Source: Russula earlei
Taxonomy: Eukaryota > Basidiomycota > Agaricomycetes > Russulales > Russulaceae
DNA length: 39,247 nt
Reading direction: 5' to 3'
Assembly: GCA_025769875.1 (NCBI GenBank)
Contig: JAGFNK010000483.1
Span: 1 to 39,247 of the forward strand
The notes beneath the pieces are model-generated. The model saw nothing but the letters and a program-made list of their open reading frames with translations, did no database searches and was not told the DNA's origin. Position numbers and translations under genes: made by a program. How positions within the stretch are numbered: the first letter of the stretch is position 1; the number at the start of each line of letters is the position of its first letter. Shown here piece by piece: positions 1-10,707 of the stretch.

Positions 1-810
1 AGGTAGGGATGCGTCCCAGATAATCTTGATGGTTCAAGTCGTGGAGGGGATGCCACTGTTTGCAGGAATGATTAGTGGTGGGAAGGACAAAGTATTGATG
101 AGGGTGGAACCGGAATGCTGTGCAAGGGGGGCGATCGAGGAAGCCTTCAGGCAAGGGAGGATGGTCCACTTGCTGCTGCTCATTCTGTGCTGGAGGGGGA
201 GTGCCAACAGGGACAAAGTGGTCAGGAATGGGCTGGGGAATGCTGGGAGACGATGGTGGGGCTGTTGGGGAGTACAAGATGCTGAGGGGCAAGGATGTGT
301 CAACCAGGTCAATGCCTTCAGTGAGGATGTGAAGGGCAGTGTGTGGGGTAGGTTGCAGAGGAGAAGGGAGTCGCAGGGGAGTACCCAGGAAGATGAGAGT
401 ATCACAAATGGACAGTCTGATGACTGCCATGCTTCATTGGGGCTTATATACAGTGTACAGGGTTGATTACAAAGAACTGGAACTATTCTAGACCCTTTGG
501 TACCATCCAATAGGACTACAGAGGCATAAACTTGCTTGTGTCAAGTTTCAGGCTTACTGAGTGCATTACTGATCATTGTGGAGCAATGACATCATTATGA
601 TGTCACTGTGGAGCACTTAGTGAGCCTATGAGGTCACTGTGGAGCACTTAGTGAGCCTATGAGGTCACTGTGGAGTCGCTCAGTCAGTCATGATGTCATT
701 GGAGCCTTGATGATGTCAGATGAGTTATGCAACAGTTTCTAAGAGGTTGTGCTGCTGTTTCGGGTTCTTGGTGGCTGGGTGACCATGTGGCTGCCATGTG
801 ATGATTACCA
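1..810 (-). mobile_element. Decayed LTR retroelement, copy 1 (left edge, truncated by window)
   Basis: Read on the minus strand, this segment matches the plus-strand segment starting at 30733, beginning at TGGTAATC (810) and running to the left edge. It includes a TATA-like TATATAAG box and a conserved frame containing FVPVGTPPP and HHPLPEGFLD-like proline-rich segments, shared with the right copy. Relative to the right copy it lacks about 330 bp (right-copy positions near 31150-31495). The start of homology fits an LTR beginning with TG, but the inner LTR end could not be placed and no target duplication is visible because only one end lies in the window. The coding part resembles no family I can name; it is a retroelement-associated ORF. 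Confidence 0.6.
602..673. repeat. 31 bp tandem duplication inside the LTR-like region
   Basis: A 31 bp unit starting GTCACTGTGGAGCACTTAGT occurs twice in a row (602-632, 633-663) followed by a 10 bp partial copy. The related element at 30733 onward has only one copy, so this is a local duplication in the left copy. Confidence 0.85.
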
Positions 811-1634
811 GATGTTGAGGGGTTTTCTTGGGATGAGCTACTGATTGAGGATGGCAACCTGTATGGCTAAAACATTCATATTTTACATATAAAAGCTGCA
901 GCCTAGGCCAAGCCAAGCCAGGGTTGACCACTTTGGCCTGGCCTGGCATCTGAATCTGAGTAATGCCAAAGCCGCCTCGGGTCAAGCCACAGCCGGGGCA
1001 TTCAGACCAAGCCAGGCCGGAACAGATAGAGCGCGGGAGCGACGATGGAGCCAATCTCCGCATACGTTACTCCGGTTTTTCATCACGGAGATGATATCCG
1101 TTTTGGCGGTCCTCTTCTCGCATCATGGCAAACGTGATGAGAGGATTGCCCTAATTGTGATCAACCGTTTCCCGGTTCGGGGTAAGTGGCCCGTCCCCAC
1201 TGATCCCATCTGTTATTCCATTCCACCAACCAGTTTCTTGAGAACAACAAGCCAACAGCAAGCGACTGTTTCTCCATGGCCACACCAACATCAATGACTC
1301 TCGTGCCCATATCAAAGACAACGCCGCCTGTGAAGGTAATAGGAGACGTATCATCCACGCGCCCAGCGACAAGTACGTTTGGTTCGGTTGTGACCTGGAT
1401 ACGATCCCGCCTCTGACACCGTCACCCATGGGGGAAAACAGATCACGACTGGGTGGGCACGTAGTGAATAAGCCAAGGAAGTCATGAGTGCTCGCATTTG
1501 GAGAGATCCAATCATCAGGCGCCTATTTAATGCCGGCATGGATAGCACGACGTCGTGCCTGAAGCCGGGGAGAGTTGCCCTACGTCCAGCGCTTCCCTCC
1601 CGTTCTCCTCCCCTGTTCTCGCCTCGCTTCTGCC
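811..1634. other. Upstream region of membrane-protein copy 1; part of segmental duplication
   Basis: No complete gene is seen. From about 1030 it matches the region upstream of copy 2 (from about 4540). Within it, the minus strand at roughly 1240-1375 keeps a reading frame (VDDTSPITFTGGVVFD and onward) that is also open in the copy-2 region, with changes mostly at third codon positions. A TATTTAA box lies near 1524-1530. Positions 900-1020 hold short AAGCCAAGCC-type repeats. Confidence 0.5.
1545..1558. promoter_or_regulatory. Palindrome GCACGACGTCGTGC upstream of copy 1
   Basis: A perfect 14 bp palindrome centred on GACGTC, the core recognised by CREB/ATF-type bZIP proteins, lies about 77 bp upstream of the proposed start codon and 15 bp downstream of a TATTTAA box. 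The same site precedes copy 2. A regulatory role is inference. Confidence 0.4.
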
Positions 1635-3025
1635 ATGATTGTCGTTCTTGCTATCATCGCAGCTACCCGCGCATCGCCTTTTGGCACACCCTCACCACCT
1701 CTCCTATCTCTCGAACGATTGAGCGCCCAATCCTGCGATGACCCTAAGGGATGCAGGTCGCTCTGGGACATTATACGGAGTTGTGCCATCACCATCCTCC
1801 TATGTACCTGGGTCTCTGTACATCCCAACATTCCAAGTCCTCAAGAAAGGTGGCCGAGGGTGACGGTTCGACGCATCGGACTCATGCTTGCCGCACTTTT
1901 TGTACCAGAAATCATGATCGCGTGGGCATTGAAACAGCGACAATTTGCTTTTGCACTTGCAGAGGAGCATAAAGTTGAGTGCTAAATACCGATGACAACG
2001 ATCAATAGTGACCGCTAAACACAGAGGATGGATGGACGAAAACTCACGGATTCTTTGCGATCATGGGAGGATTCATGGAGTATGAAGGAAACCGGCCTGT
2101 CCGAGTGTTATTGCCCGAACAGTTGAAATCGTATTCTCTGACGGGCAACGGGGATTTCCCTCGGATCGCGAAAGAGGAAATAGATGACAGGAGCAAGAGC
2201 GACATCATCGCCAAAACACTCGTAATTCTCCATACCGGCTGGTTTGTGACGCAGTGCATCGCACGAGGAGTCCAGCACCTACCTATCACGGAACTAGAGC
2301 TTGTCACTGTTGCCTTCGCAGCGCTCAACTTTGTGATGTACCTCCTGTGGTTGGACAAGCCGTTGAACGTGCAACGTGGGGTGCGAGTATACAAGAAGCG
2401 AAACACGGAACAGGCGATCGATGACGGGGATGTCGAATGTACTTGCTCAGTTGGGTTTTGGGGAGCACTTCGAGAATCACTTTCCAAACTCCCAGCTGCG
2501 ATCGTCCGTGGACCGTTGACTACCGAAGCTATCTCCGCTCACTCGCCATGGGCATTACGTATCCTCCTGTGGCCAATACTGAAGCCCTTCACAATTCTCT
2601 TGGGCTCCGATGAAAGATATCAGGACTTGAAGAGGGTCAACACGTTTTACCCCAACGACTGGTATGCTGGTGGGGAGTTCTTTGCAGTACTTATTGTAAT
2701 CGTTGTTGCATCGATATTTGGTGGCATTCACTGTATTGGATGGTCGTTCACCTTTCCTTCGATCACAGAGAGAACCCTCTGGCGTGTCGCTTCGGTCTCC
2801 ATAACTGTTATCCCAATTCTGCTTCCACCATTCATATCCATTTTTACGGGCAGTGGCGCGGATCACTGGTATGATCGGCCTATCTTGATGATTGTTATCA
2901 TACTTTTAGTTGCTTATTTTGTTAGTCGATTGATGTTGCTTGTGCTTCCCTTCTTGTCTCTCAGATCACTTCCTCCTGCTGCGTACCATGTTTTACACTG
3001 GACTTCATTCATCCCACATGTATAA
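1635..3025 (+). CDS. Multi-pass membrane protein family, copy 1 (splice-donor mutant)
   Basis: Exon 1 is 1635-1974 and exon 2 is 2025-3025; with the intron used by its paralogues the product would have 446 residues. Exon 1 encodes a signal-like N-terminus (MIVVLAIIAATRASP) and two hydrophobic segments; exon 2 begins with a conserved THGFFAIMGGFMEYEGN block and carries at least four more hydrophobic stretches. The paralogues have the donor GTGAGT or GTGGGT at this place, but here the intron starts TTGAGT (1975). Moving the donor back one base (GTTGAG) shifts the frame of exon 2 and gives early termination. Both exon frames are otherwise open, so the change is probably recent. The family is recognised only as an expanded, uncharacterised agaricomycete membrane protein; no enzyme motif was seen. 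Confidence 0.7.
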
Positions 3026-3625
3026 TCCACACTGTTATGACCTAGCCCGTCATATTGCACCCCACAATGCAGTGGTTCCGTAATATTTGATGGCGGCCAC
3101 TATCCAAACAAATGGCCGACTTGTACACTACCGTCGAACATGGGAATGGACTATTCAAGCAAGCATGAATGGTCAGGTATCTACCCGTCTCCTCATGTTC
3201 GAGTTTCCGCGATGCAGAAAACATAATCTACTTCTCATCTGCACCGCGCACTCGGTTGTGCATTTGGCTCTTAGGCGCATCACGAATGCGTTGGGGTCTT
3301 GTCAACGTTGGATTGGCACCATACATGGTGATGCCACTCTGTGGACACGATGAACGACCGTCTATCAACGCTCTCTCCACCTTGTCCGGAAGGGCGAGCA
3401 TGATAAGATGGCTTCGTCCCTTTCCAAACATGGGACATAGCTAGCCCTCGTGATCGACAGCTCCCTGAGGGAGCTGTCAATCACGAGCATGAGAGGGAGC
3501 CTCCCTCTCATGCTTGCAAGAGGAGAGCCGTACGTCCAGCTGGCGTCAAGCACGTAAACGGGTGTCGACGACGAGGCTTTGCCCAAGTTGCGCAACGCGC
3601 GTACGGGGGGACACGTCATTCATCA
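3026..3625. other. 3' flank of copy 1, shared with copy 2
   Basis: No gene is seen. The first ~100 bp after the stop (including ATGACCTAGCC and CAGTGGTTCC blocks) recur after copies 2 and 3, and the stretch 3270-3620 recurs at about 7425-7745 after copy 2. This marks the segmental duplication beyond the coding region. Confidence 0.6.
3447..3513. repeat. Two adjacent near-perfect palindromes
   Basis: Palindrome 1 (3447-3487) has arms of about 20 bp containing GACAGCTCCCT and AGGGAGCTGTC, with one mismatch. Palindrome 2 (3487-3513) has arms GCATGAGAGGGAG and CTCCCTCTCATGC. In the duplicated region near 7610-7640 only half of each arm is present, so the fold-back structure is specific to unit 1. 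Confidence 0.8.
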
Positions 3626-4205
3626 GCAAACCACAAAAAAAAAATTCCCGGGTTTTCATTGGTTTCCACTGGTTTCCCAGTTTCCGGAAACCGAAAACCC
3701 AGAAACTGGGAAACCTGGTAGACATCATGAAGCACACTGGAAAACAATTCAAGTTTTCTATGGTCACATCGACCGTCTGAGTGAGCAATGCTGGCACCTT
3801 GCACTGGAATGTGCAGACAATGATGGTGACGATGAATCCCTTCATCATGCTGATGCCTCAATGATATCTGCATTCCATGCTGATCTGTATATACCTGAGA
3901 GTCCCCTCAAGGCTTAGATCTGTACCAGCTCAAATTGACTTCCAATTACAAGTAGAAACAATGTATACCCTATTTCTGACCATTTTCAGTGATTGTTTTC
4001 CTACTATACTATAGTTCTACCAGTTTCCATACTTTCGACAGGTTTCTGTTAGTTTCTTAAGTTTCCATGAAAGATACTCTCAGGTTGTTTCCAGGAAACC
4101 AGACATGGGTTTCCCAGTCTCCCGGTTTCCCGGTTTCCACTGGTTTTTTTTGGTTTCCTGAGGTGAGAAACCGATGGAAACTAAAATCCATCTTTACTGA
4201 TGTTT
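3626..4205. mobile_element. GTTTCC-rich insertion, candidate non-autonomous element
   Basis: Comparison of the two duplicated units shows an extra ~580 bp here: unit 2 reads straight from CATTC to GAGGAG (7738-7748). Both ends of the insert are rich in GGTTTCC and its complement, including a 14 bp inverted repeat (GGTTTCCCAGTTTC, near 3670-3715) and clusters at 4085-4160. No coding capacity and no clear target duplication were found; exact ends are uncertain by about 10 bp. Confidence 0.5.
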
Positions 4206-4460
4206 GGAGGAGTTTTGGGACGGAGTATTCTTTCCTTCGAGTGGGTGGGCACATCACACATCATGCGGGGACGGAATGGAAAGGGAGCGCAAGACACCCA
4301 CGGACGCTGTTTGTAGTTTGCAGCTCCTGATTTCGATGATGGACCGAATGCGTTGGGCAGCAAAAGCCAAAGGGGGAACTCGCGCTGGCGGCTGCGGCTG
4401 CGGCGCAAACCCCCCCACTGTATATCTGTTCTATTTTCTTTCACTGCATGCGCAACGGCA

Positions 4461-4482
4461 GGACGGACGGACGGACGGACGG
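4461..4482. repeat. (GGAC)n microsatellite
   Basis: Five GGAC repeats followed by GG are visible directly in the sequence. Confidence 0.9.
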
Positions 4483-5238
4483 ATTGTGGATATCCGTAAA
4501 CTCATGGGCGATGCGGGCTACAAAGCGAGCGCAGCTGTTTGCGGGAGCGGCGACGGAGCCAATCTCATGCGCATACATTACTCCGGATTTTCATCACAGA
4601 GATGATTTTAGACACTGATATGGCGGTCCTCTGCTCGCATCATGGCAAACGTGATGAGATGACTGCCCTAGTTGTGATCAACCGTTTCCCGGTTCGGGGT
4701 AAGTGGCCCGTCCTGTTATTCCACCAACTAGTTTCTTGAGAACAAGCCGACAGCAAGCGACTATTCTGTTTCTCCATGCCCACACAAACTTCGATGACTC
4801 TTGTGCCCACATCAAAGACAACGCCGCCTGTGAAAGTAATAGGCGACGTATTATCCACGCGCCCTGCGAGAAGTACGTGGCTCTTTTCATTGAAACTGTC
4901 CTGGTCCTGTTACCCCGGAAACCTTCTTCCTTCTTCCCTACCCATGGCATCAGGTCGCCCACCACCGAACGGCCCTATACATAAACACGCAGCTACGCCA
5001 CCAAATAAGAGCGCCATTTCTCTGTACGAGTCGCTTCTAGAACGGTCACCTCCGTGCATGTTCGGTTGGTTCAGCAGTGACCTGGATGCGATCCCGCTTC
5101 TGATACCGTCGCCCATGAGGGAAAACAGATCACGACTGGGTGGGCACGTAGTGGATAAGCCGAGGATGTCATGAGCGCTCGCATTTGGAGACAACCAATC
5201 CTCAGGCGCCTATTTCATATTTTAATGCCAGCATGCAT

Positions 5239-5254
5239 GGCACGACGTCGTGCC
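5239..5254. promoter_or_regulatory. Palindrome GGCACGACGTCGTGCC upstream of copy 2
   Basis: A perfect 16 bp palindrome with a GACGTC core lies about 75 bp upstream of the copy 2 start codon, in the same place as the 14 bp version before copy 1. Copy 3 has only the left half (GCACGACG at 13179) and copy 4 lacks it. A bZIP site is a guess from the core sequence. Confidence 0.4.
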
Positions 5255-5329
5255 TGAAGCCAGGGAGAGTTGCCTTACGTCCAACCCTTTCCTCGCGTTC
5301 TCCTCCCCGGTTCTCGCCTTGCTTCTGCC

Positions 5330-6720
5330 ATGATTGTCGTTCTTGCTATCATCGCAGCTACCCGCGCATCGCCTTTTGGCACATCCTCACCACCTCTCCT
5401 ATCTCTCGACCAATTGAATGCCCCCTCCTGCGATGACCCTAAGGGATGCAGGTCGCTCTGGGACATAATACGGAGTTGTGCCATCACCATCCTCCTGTGC
5501 ATATGGGTGTCTGTACATCCTAATATCCCAAGTCCTCACGAGCGGTGGCCGAGAGTGACAGTCCGACGCATCGGACTCATGCTTGCCACACTTTTTGTAC
5601 CGGAACTCATGATTGCGTGGGCATTGAGACAACGACAATTTGCTGTTGCACTAGCAGAGGAGCATAAAAGTGAGTCTTAAACACTGGTGGCGATAATCGA
5701 TAGAGACAATGAGACACAGAGGATGGATGGACGAAAACTCACGGATTCTTTGCGATTATGGGAGGATTCATGGAATATGAAGGAAATCGGCCTGTCCGAG
5801 TGTTGTTGCCTGAACAGTTGAAATCGTATTCTCTGACGGGCAACGGCGACTTCCCTCGGATCGCGAAAGAGGAAATCGAGGACAAGAGCAAGGGCGACAT
5901 CATCGCCAAAACACTTGTCATTCTCCAAACTGGCTGGTTTGTGATGCAGTGCATCGCACGAGGAGTCCAGCACCTGCCTGTCACGGAACTAGAGCTCGTC
6001 ACTGTTGCCTTCGCGGCTCTTAATTTTGTGATGTACCTCCTGTGGTGGGACAAGCCGCTTCACGTGCAACGTGGGGTGCGAGTATACAAGAAGCGAAACA
6101 CGGAAGAGGCGATCGATGACGGGGATGTCGAATCTGCTTGCTCAGTTGGGTTTTGGGGAGCACTTCGAGAATCACTTTCCGAACTCCCAGCTGCGATTGT
6201 TAATGGACCATTGACTGCCGAGATTCAATGGCGTGACGAGTCATGGTTATGGCGTGTCCTTGTTTGGCCATTCATGAAGCCTTTCACGATTCTTTCGGGC
6301 GAAGATGAAGAGTATCAGGACTTAAAGAGGGTCAACACATTTTACCCCAACGCCTGGTATGCTGGTAGGGAGTTCTTTGCAGTACCTATTGTGATCGTTG
6401 TTGCATCGATATTTGGTGGCATTCACTGCATTGGATGGTCGTTCACTTTTCCCTCGACCACAGAGCGAACCCTCTGGCGTGTCGCTTCGGTCTCCATAAC
6501 TGTTGTCCCAATTCTGCTTACACTATTCATGTTTATGTGCATGGGCAGTGGCGCGGATCACTGGTATGATTTCCCTGTTGCTATAATTGTTATCATACTC
6601 TTAGTTGCTTATTTGGTTGGTCGATTGATGTTGCTTGTGCTTCCTTTCTTGTCTCTCAGATCACTTCCTCCTGCTGCATACTATGTTTTACACTGGACTT
6701 CAGTCATCCCACATGTATAG
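5330..6720 (+). CDS. Multi-pass membrane protein family, copy 2 (intact)
   Basis: Exons are 5330-5669 and 5720-6720, joined across a 50 bp intron (GTGAGT ... CACAG); the product has 446 residues. A signal-like N-terminus (1-15) is followed by hydrophobic segments near 43-62, 80-100, 173-192, 205-222, 331-352, 366-387 and 400-425, so the mature protein is probably a six- or seven-segment integral membrane protein. Conserved blocks shared by all copies include PRIAKEEIEDKSKGD, HLPVTELEL, FGGIHCIGWSF and RSLPPAAY. The start was chosen because the signal-like segment is the first part conserved in all four copies. I recognise the family as a multicopy agaricomycete membrane protein without a known function; transporter or receptor roles are not supported by any motif. 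Confidence 0.85.
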
Positions 6721-7740
6721 TCCACACTGTTATGACCTAGCCTCGTCATTTTGCACCCCACAATGCAGTGGTTCCATAATATTTGATAGCCGTCACTATC
6801 CAAACAAACGGCCAACTTGTACATCGAACCAAGTAAGAATAAAGGCAGAACGAGAGTATCATGATGGTGAGCTATCTACCTGTCTCCTCATGTTCCTGTT
6901 TCCACGCTCCGCATACATTTCTAATGCAGAAACGTAACCTACATTATATGATTCCTATCTACACATCGCCTTTGGCTCTTAATAGGCTCTAGTGAAGATG
7001 GAAGGGCAAGGTCCTTGGGCGCGACAATCGGTACGCGGGAGGTGGCACGCGAGGGGAATTCGAGGATGACACGACTCTCTTACTTCATTGTTGGCTCGTT
7101 ATAAAAATTTCTGGAGTCAAGTAAGCAATATTGCCTTTGTGGCCTTTAGCCGCGGCGTCGAGCTTGCACTCGGTGAGCTCCACAGTGTCCTTAAGACATT
7201 TTTGTTTGGGCCCGTATCTGAGACAGTAAAGGAAGTAATTTTAAGCTTTTTGGCTTTTAGTGTGAGTGATCAACTCATGAGATAACTACGGGATCGAGGT
7301 GAAAACCTTTCGGTGCAATGTTCCCCCACAAAAGGGGGATTTTCATTCCGGGATCCACAAGCGTAGCGCGTCGCACCGCGAAGGCGCTTCACGTGTCTTG
7401 GCCTTTGGTGGAGCAAAATCCACCAGGCTCATCACGAACGCGTTGGGGTCTTGCCAACACTGGATTGGTACCACGCGCAGTGCCTCTCTGAGAACACGAC
7501 GTAAGACCGACTTTTCAAAAGCCCCTCTCTACCTTATCCTGAAATGGTGCCAGTGAGCGTAATAGGACGGTTTTGTCGCTTTCCAGACATGGGACATAGC
7601 TAGCCCTAGTGATCGGCAGCTCCTTCTCATGGTTGCAAGAGGAGAGCAGTACGTCGAGCTGGCGTCAAGCATGTAAACGAGTGTCTGCGAGGCTTTGCCC
7701 AAGTTGCGCAACCACCTAAGGAAGAGTACGGGACACGGCA
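6721..7740. other. 3' flank of copy 2 with a ~440 bp insertion (about 6982-7425)
   Basis: The flank matches that of copy 1 up to GGCTCTTA (6981) and again from GGCTCATCACG (7426). The ~440 bp between is absent from unit 1 and contains two terminator-like stems, CCCCC/GGGGG at 7323-7340 and GGTGGA/TCCACC at 7407-7424. A 65-codon open frame at 7088-7285 has no recognisable features and is probably chance. Confidence 0.5.
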
Positions 7741-8200
7741 TTCTGAGGAGTATCGGACGAAGTGTTCGTTCGAGAGGATGGGCACCGACTTGAACAAGTC
7801 GCGCCCCTGGATGCTACTACATCATGGGGGGACGGAAGGGGAAGGGAACGCAAGGCACGCACGCAGTTGGTTGGCTACTTGGTTTCGTTGACCGAATGCG
7901 GCGGTGGAAAGAGATCTTATGTAGGGATACTGTAGGGCGGAAGTGGGTGCGTCACGCCTCTGTCAAAAGCAAAAAAAGAAAGGGGGGGGAGGGTGGGAGC
8001 TGCCAGTCCAGTCCAGTTGTGCCAGTGATTGGGAGCATGCGTACACGTCCTACTGTACACGTCCAGCCACGCATCGTCTTGGGCTTGGGGGCCTTGTTGG
8101 GAGCTCGCGTTTGTGCTGTGGCAGTGCAAAACACTGCTGACTCACACAGCGAGTACTTAGGTCTTATCCGACCGATTAATTTACTTATTTAACGCGACGT
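7741..8200. other. Intergenic remnant of unit 2
   Basis: Positions about 7750-7905 repeat the 4206-4360 segment from unit 1. The remainder shows nothing I can assign. Confidence 0.4.
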
Positions 8201-10440
8201 ATATACACAAGGTAAATATTACAATTACAGGGAAAAAATAATGAAAATTAAAAAAAGAAGAAAAAAATGGGCACGCACACATGCATGGTTGCAGCATCGG
8301 CATGGCGAGTGAAAGCCGGGGACACAAAAAAATATCAAAAAAAACAAACAAACAATGAATCGCGCAAAGATCATGCACGTGGGAAGCACAGTTGTGTACC
8401 AATGGCGTTTCGAGCGTGGGGTTGGTCTTGAGCGCGTGGAGGGAGGTTGGAGAGAAAAAAGACCAAAAAAACGCACGCGGGAGATCAACACGCACAGAGA
8501 ATTCGATACGGCGCCGTGAGCAGGTGAGCGAGAGGTTTCCTCCTCGCTGTGGGATGGAACTGGCGCACCGAGTTTGTGGTTGCCCCGATCTTTCACGGCC
8601 ATCGGGTGAAGACCCAATCAACGTGGTCCTCGGTGTCTCAACTGTAGTGCCAGTCTTGTTGTCGTGTTTTGCGGAAAAGGGGCCGAGATTTTAAAAAGAA
8701 AGCACACCGGTGTCGCGCACATGTGCCCAGAGAGATTCTGGGTGCCGTCGCATTTTGCAGAAAAAGCTCAGAGATAGAGAAAAGGCAAAAAAAAAAGGCG
8801 AACACAGGGGCGACTGGTCGAAACCTTAGGGGTCTTGACTGGGGTGCCAACAGCACTCGTGAAAAAGGGTGGGAAACGAACGCACCTTGTATCCAGAGTC
8901 ATTCGAGGTGCCATCGCAGCACCGTGCATCGCCGCCATGAGACAACGGGCCGTTGACCACATCGTAGAACACCTCCTGGTGTGTTTCGCAATGACATCTG
9001 AAAATGAAAGAAAAGCACACGCACACAGCTTAAAGGGCGAAAATCACGGACGAAGGAAAACACGCAAATTTTGCCATCCGGGTATCGAGCATGGAGGGAA
9101 CTTGGAGCACTTGAGGAAAAGGGGGAGAGAGCTCACAAAAACGAAAAGGAATAATGCACCTGGTCACTGTGACGTGCGAAAATCGCGCACGTGGGAGACA
9201 AAGCAAAGACTAAACGCAGAACTCAACGCGTGAAAATTGCGCACGCGGGATAGAACGTGTCACATACCATCAGGCATTCCAATATGGAGTGGATTAGAGA
9301 GAAACTCAAAAGGAAGAAAATTAATAATAAAACAACAGGGAAAATGAAAGGAAAACGCACGCGCACGGGGGAAAAAAAGGCCAGTGATATTGATATTTGA
9401 GGTATTTGGAAGCGGTGAGAATGGCCGCGTACATGCGCATCGCGTGACCTAGACCTGGAAGACATAGTTAGCACAGTGCCAAGTAAAGGAGAGGGGAGTG
9501 AGAAAAACGAAAAGAAGAGGGGTAAACGAAAACGCACAAACACCCATTGAACCCTCGCCAGCGCCTTGACGGCTGCGTCATCACCGAGGTCCTGGCCGTC
9601 CTGTTGCCGTGAGAAGAGGTTAAAAAGAGCGAGTAAAAAAAAAAAAGCGCACCGAGTTCGTGGTTGCACAGAATTGTTTTCATGGCCATTGGGTGTTCTG
9701 GTGGTCTTGACCTGGAGTCGCCACGCGTGGTGGAATCGATCGCAGGGCAGAGGGCATAGAGATCCATAGGAAGTCGAGAAAGTGGGAGAAAAAGAGAAAA
9801 GAAAACTTTGCCAGAAAAAAATGCACGCGCAAGCGGGAAAAGGTACATTTGAGGGACTGACCTGTCACAGACAGAATCCACTTGGAGAACCACCTGGCAT
9901 GGGTTAATTGGCTGTTAGTCTTGCAGGAAGTGGGGCGGGAAGGGCAGGAAGGAGGGAAAGAGGGAGAGAAAGCAAGAGAAAAGAGCACATGGAATACATA
10001 CACGAACACGCGAGTGGTCACGCGCGAAAAATGCTGCTTGCAAAGTGGGCGGACTTGGCACAGTGTTCGGGGCCGGGGGAAGACCCAAAGTAGAGCTGAG
10101 GAGGGAGAGAGAAAAACAAAAGAAAGGGCGAAAACGCACGAAATGCGTGTCACACGCATTGACCACTCCTCAGCGTTCTGATGCCTGTGTCATGGCCGTG
10201 GCACTGGCCATTCTGTTGCTGTGAGAAGAGGTTAAAAAGAACGAGTAAAAAAGAAAAAGCCCACCGGGTTCGTGGTTGCACAGGATTGTTTGCATGGCCA
10301 TTGTGGTCCTGGAGTCACCACGCGTGCCAGAGGAGCTTGCAAAGCAGAGGGCATTGAGGTGCAAAGGAATGCGAGAGGGTGGGAGAGCAAGAGAAAGATT
10401 CGCCAGGGTAGACTTGTCGTCGTCACGATCATGGGCACGT
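8201..10440 (-). other. Array of repeated exon-like modules in purine-rich DNA
   Basis: The plus strand is strongly purine-rich, interrupted by CGCACGCG-like blocks. Read on the minus strand these become short segments bounded by polypyrimidine tracts ending in AG and by GTGCGT-like donors. Clear cases are 8997-8886 (acceptor CATTTTCAG, donor AAG/GTGCGT) and 8641-8569 (acceptor CTACAG, donor CG/GTGCGC). Related modules end at 8569, 9653 and 10265 and keep a common frame: GQPQTR, VQPRTR and VQPRTR, each preceded by an NGHEN-type block. The last two lie in a ~610 bp tandem repeat (about 9455-9730 and 10050-10327). One module has an in-frame TGA. It may be a many-exon gene, its pseudogene or a non-coding repeat; I do not recognise the protein. 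Confidence 0.4.
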
Positions 10441-10707
10441 CGCCGTCACGGCCTTCCTTCCTCATGGCCCCAATTCAACAACTCCCAAGCTGCCAGTTTC
10501 CTCAAGTTCACTGTCTACAAGAATATTCCCACGAGCTGTGGTTTCCGCGGGTGCGTTTTTGGTTTCGTGTTCACGCGCTCTCACCCTCTTCCCCTGTTGG
10601 CCCCAGTGGCGACGATGACCACGACTCGGGCATGGCAAGGAGGGTGCCAAATGAAGGCAACTCGGGGCGGACCGTGACTCTCCGTTCTCGCTTAGCTGCC
10701 TAAATTT

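Larger units (their letters stand above)
4206..5329. other. Upstream region of membrane-protein copy 2
   Basis: No complete gene is seen. Positions 4206-4360 match about 7750-7905 downstream of copy 2, and 4540-5250 match the region before copy 1. The minus strand near 4735-4860 keeps the frame VDNTSPITFTGGVVFD seen before copy 1, so a gene fragment may have been duplicated with the unit. The stretch 4880-5090 also recurs before copy 3 (about 12850-13060). Confidence 0.5.

Noticed and set aside
26..510. Open frames of 146 and 158 codons on both strands at the left edge
   Set aside because: They lie in the decayed retroelement; the frame shared with the right-hand copy is a different minus-strand frame.
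9223..9893. Phenylalanine-rich minus-strand frames of about 140-150 codons
   Set aside because: The F/L/S-rich parts are translations of polypyrimidine tracts that look like introns; only short segments between splice-like signals recur.
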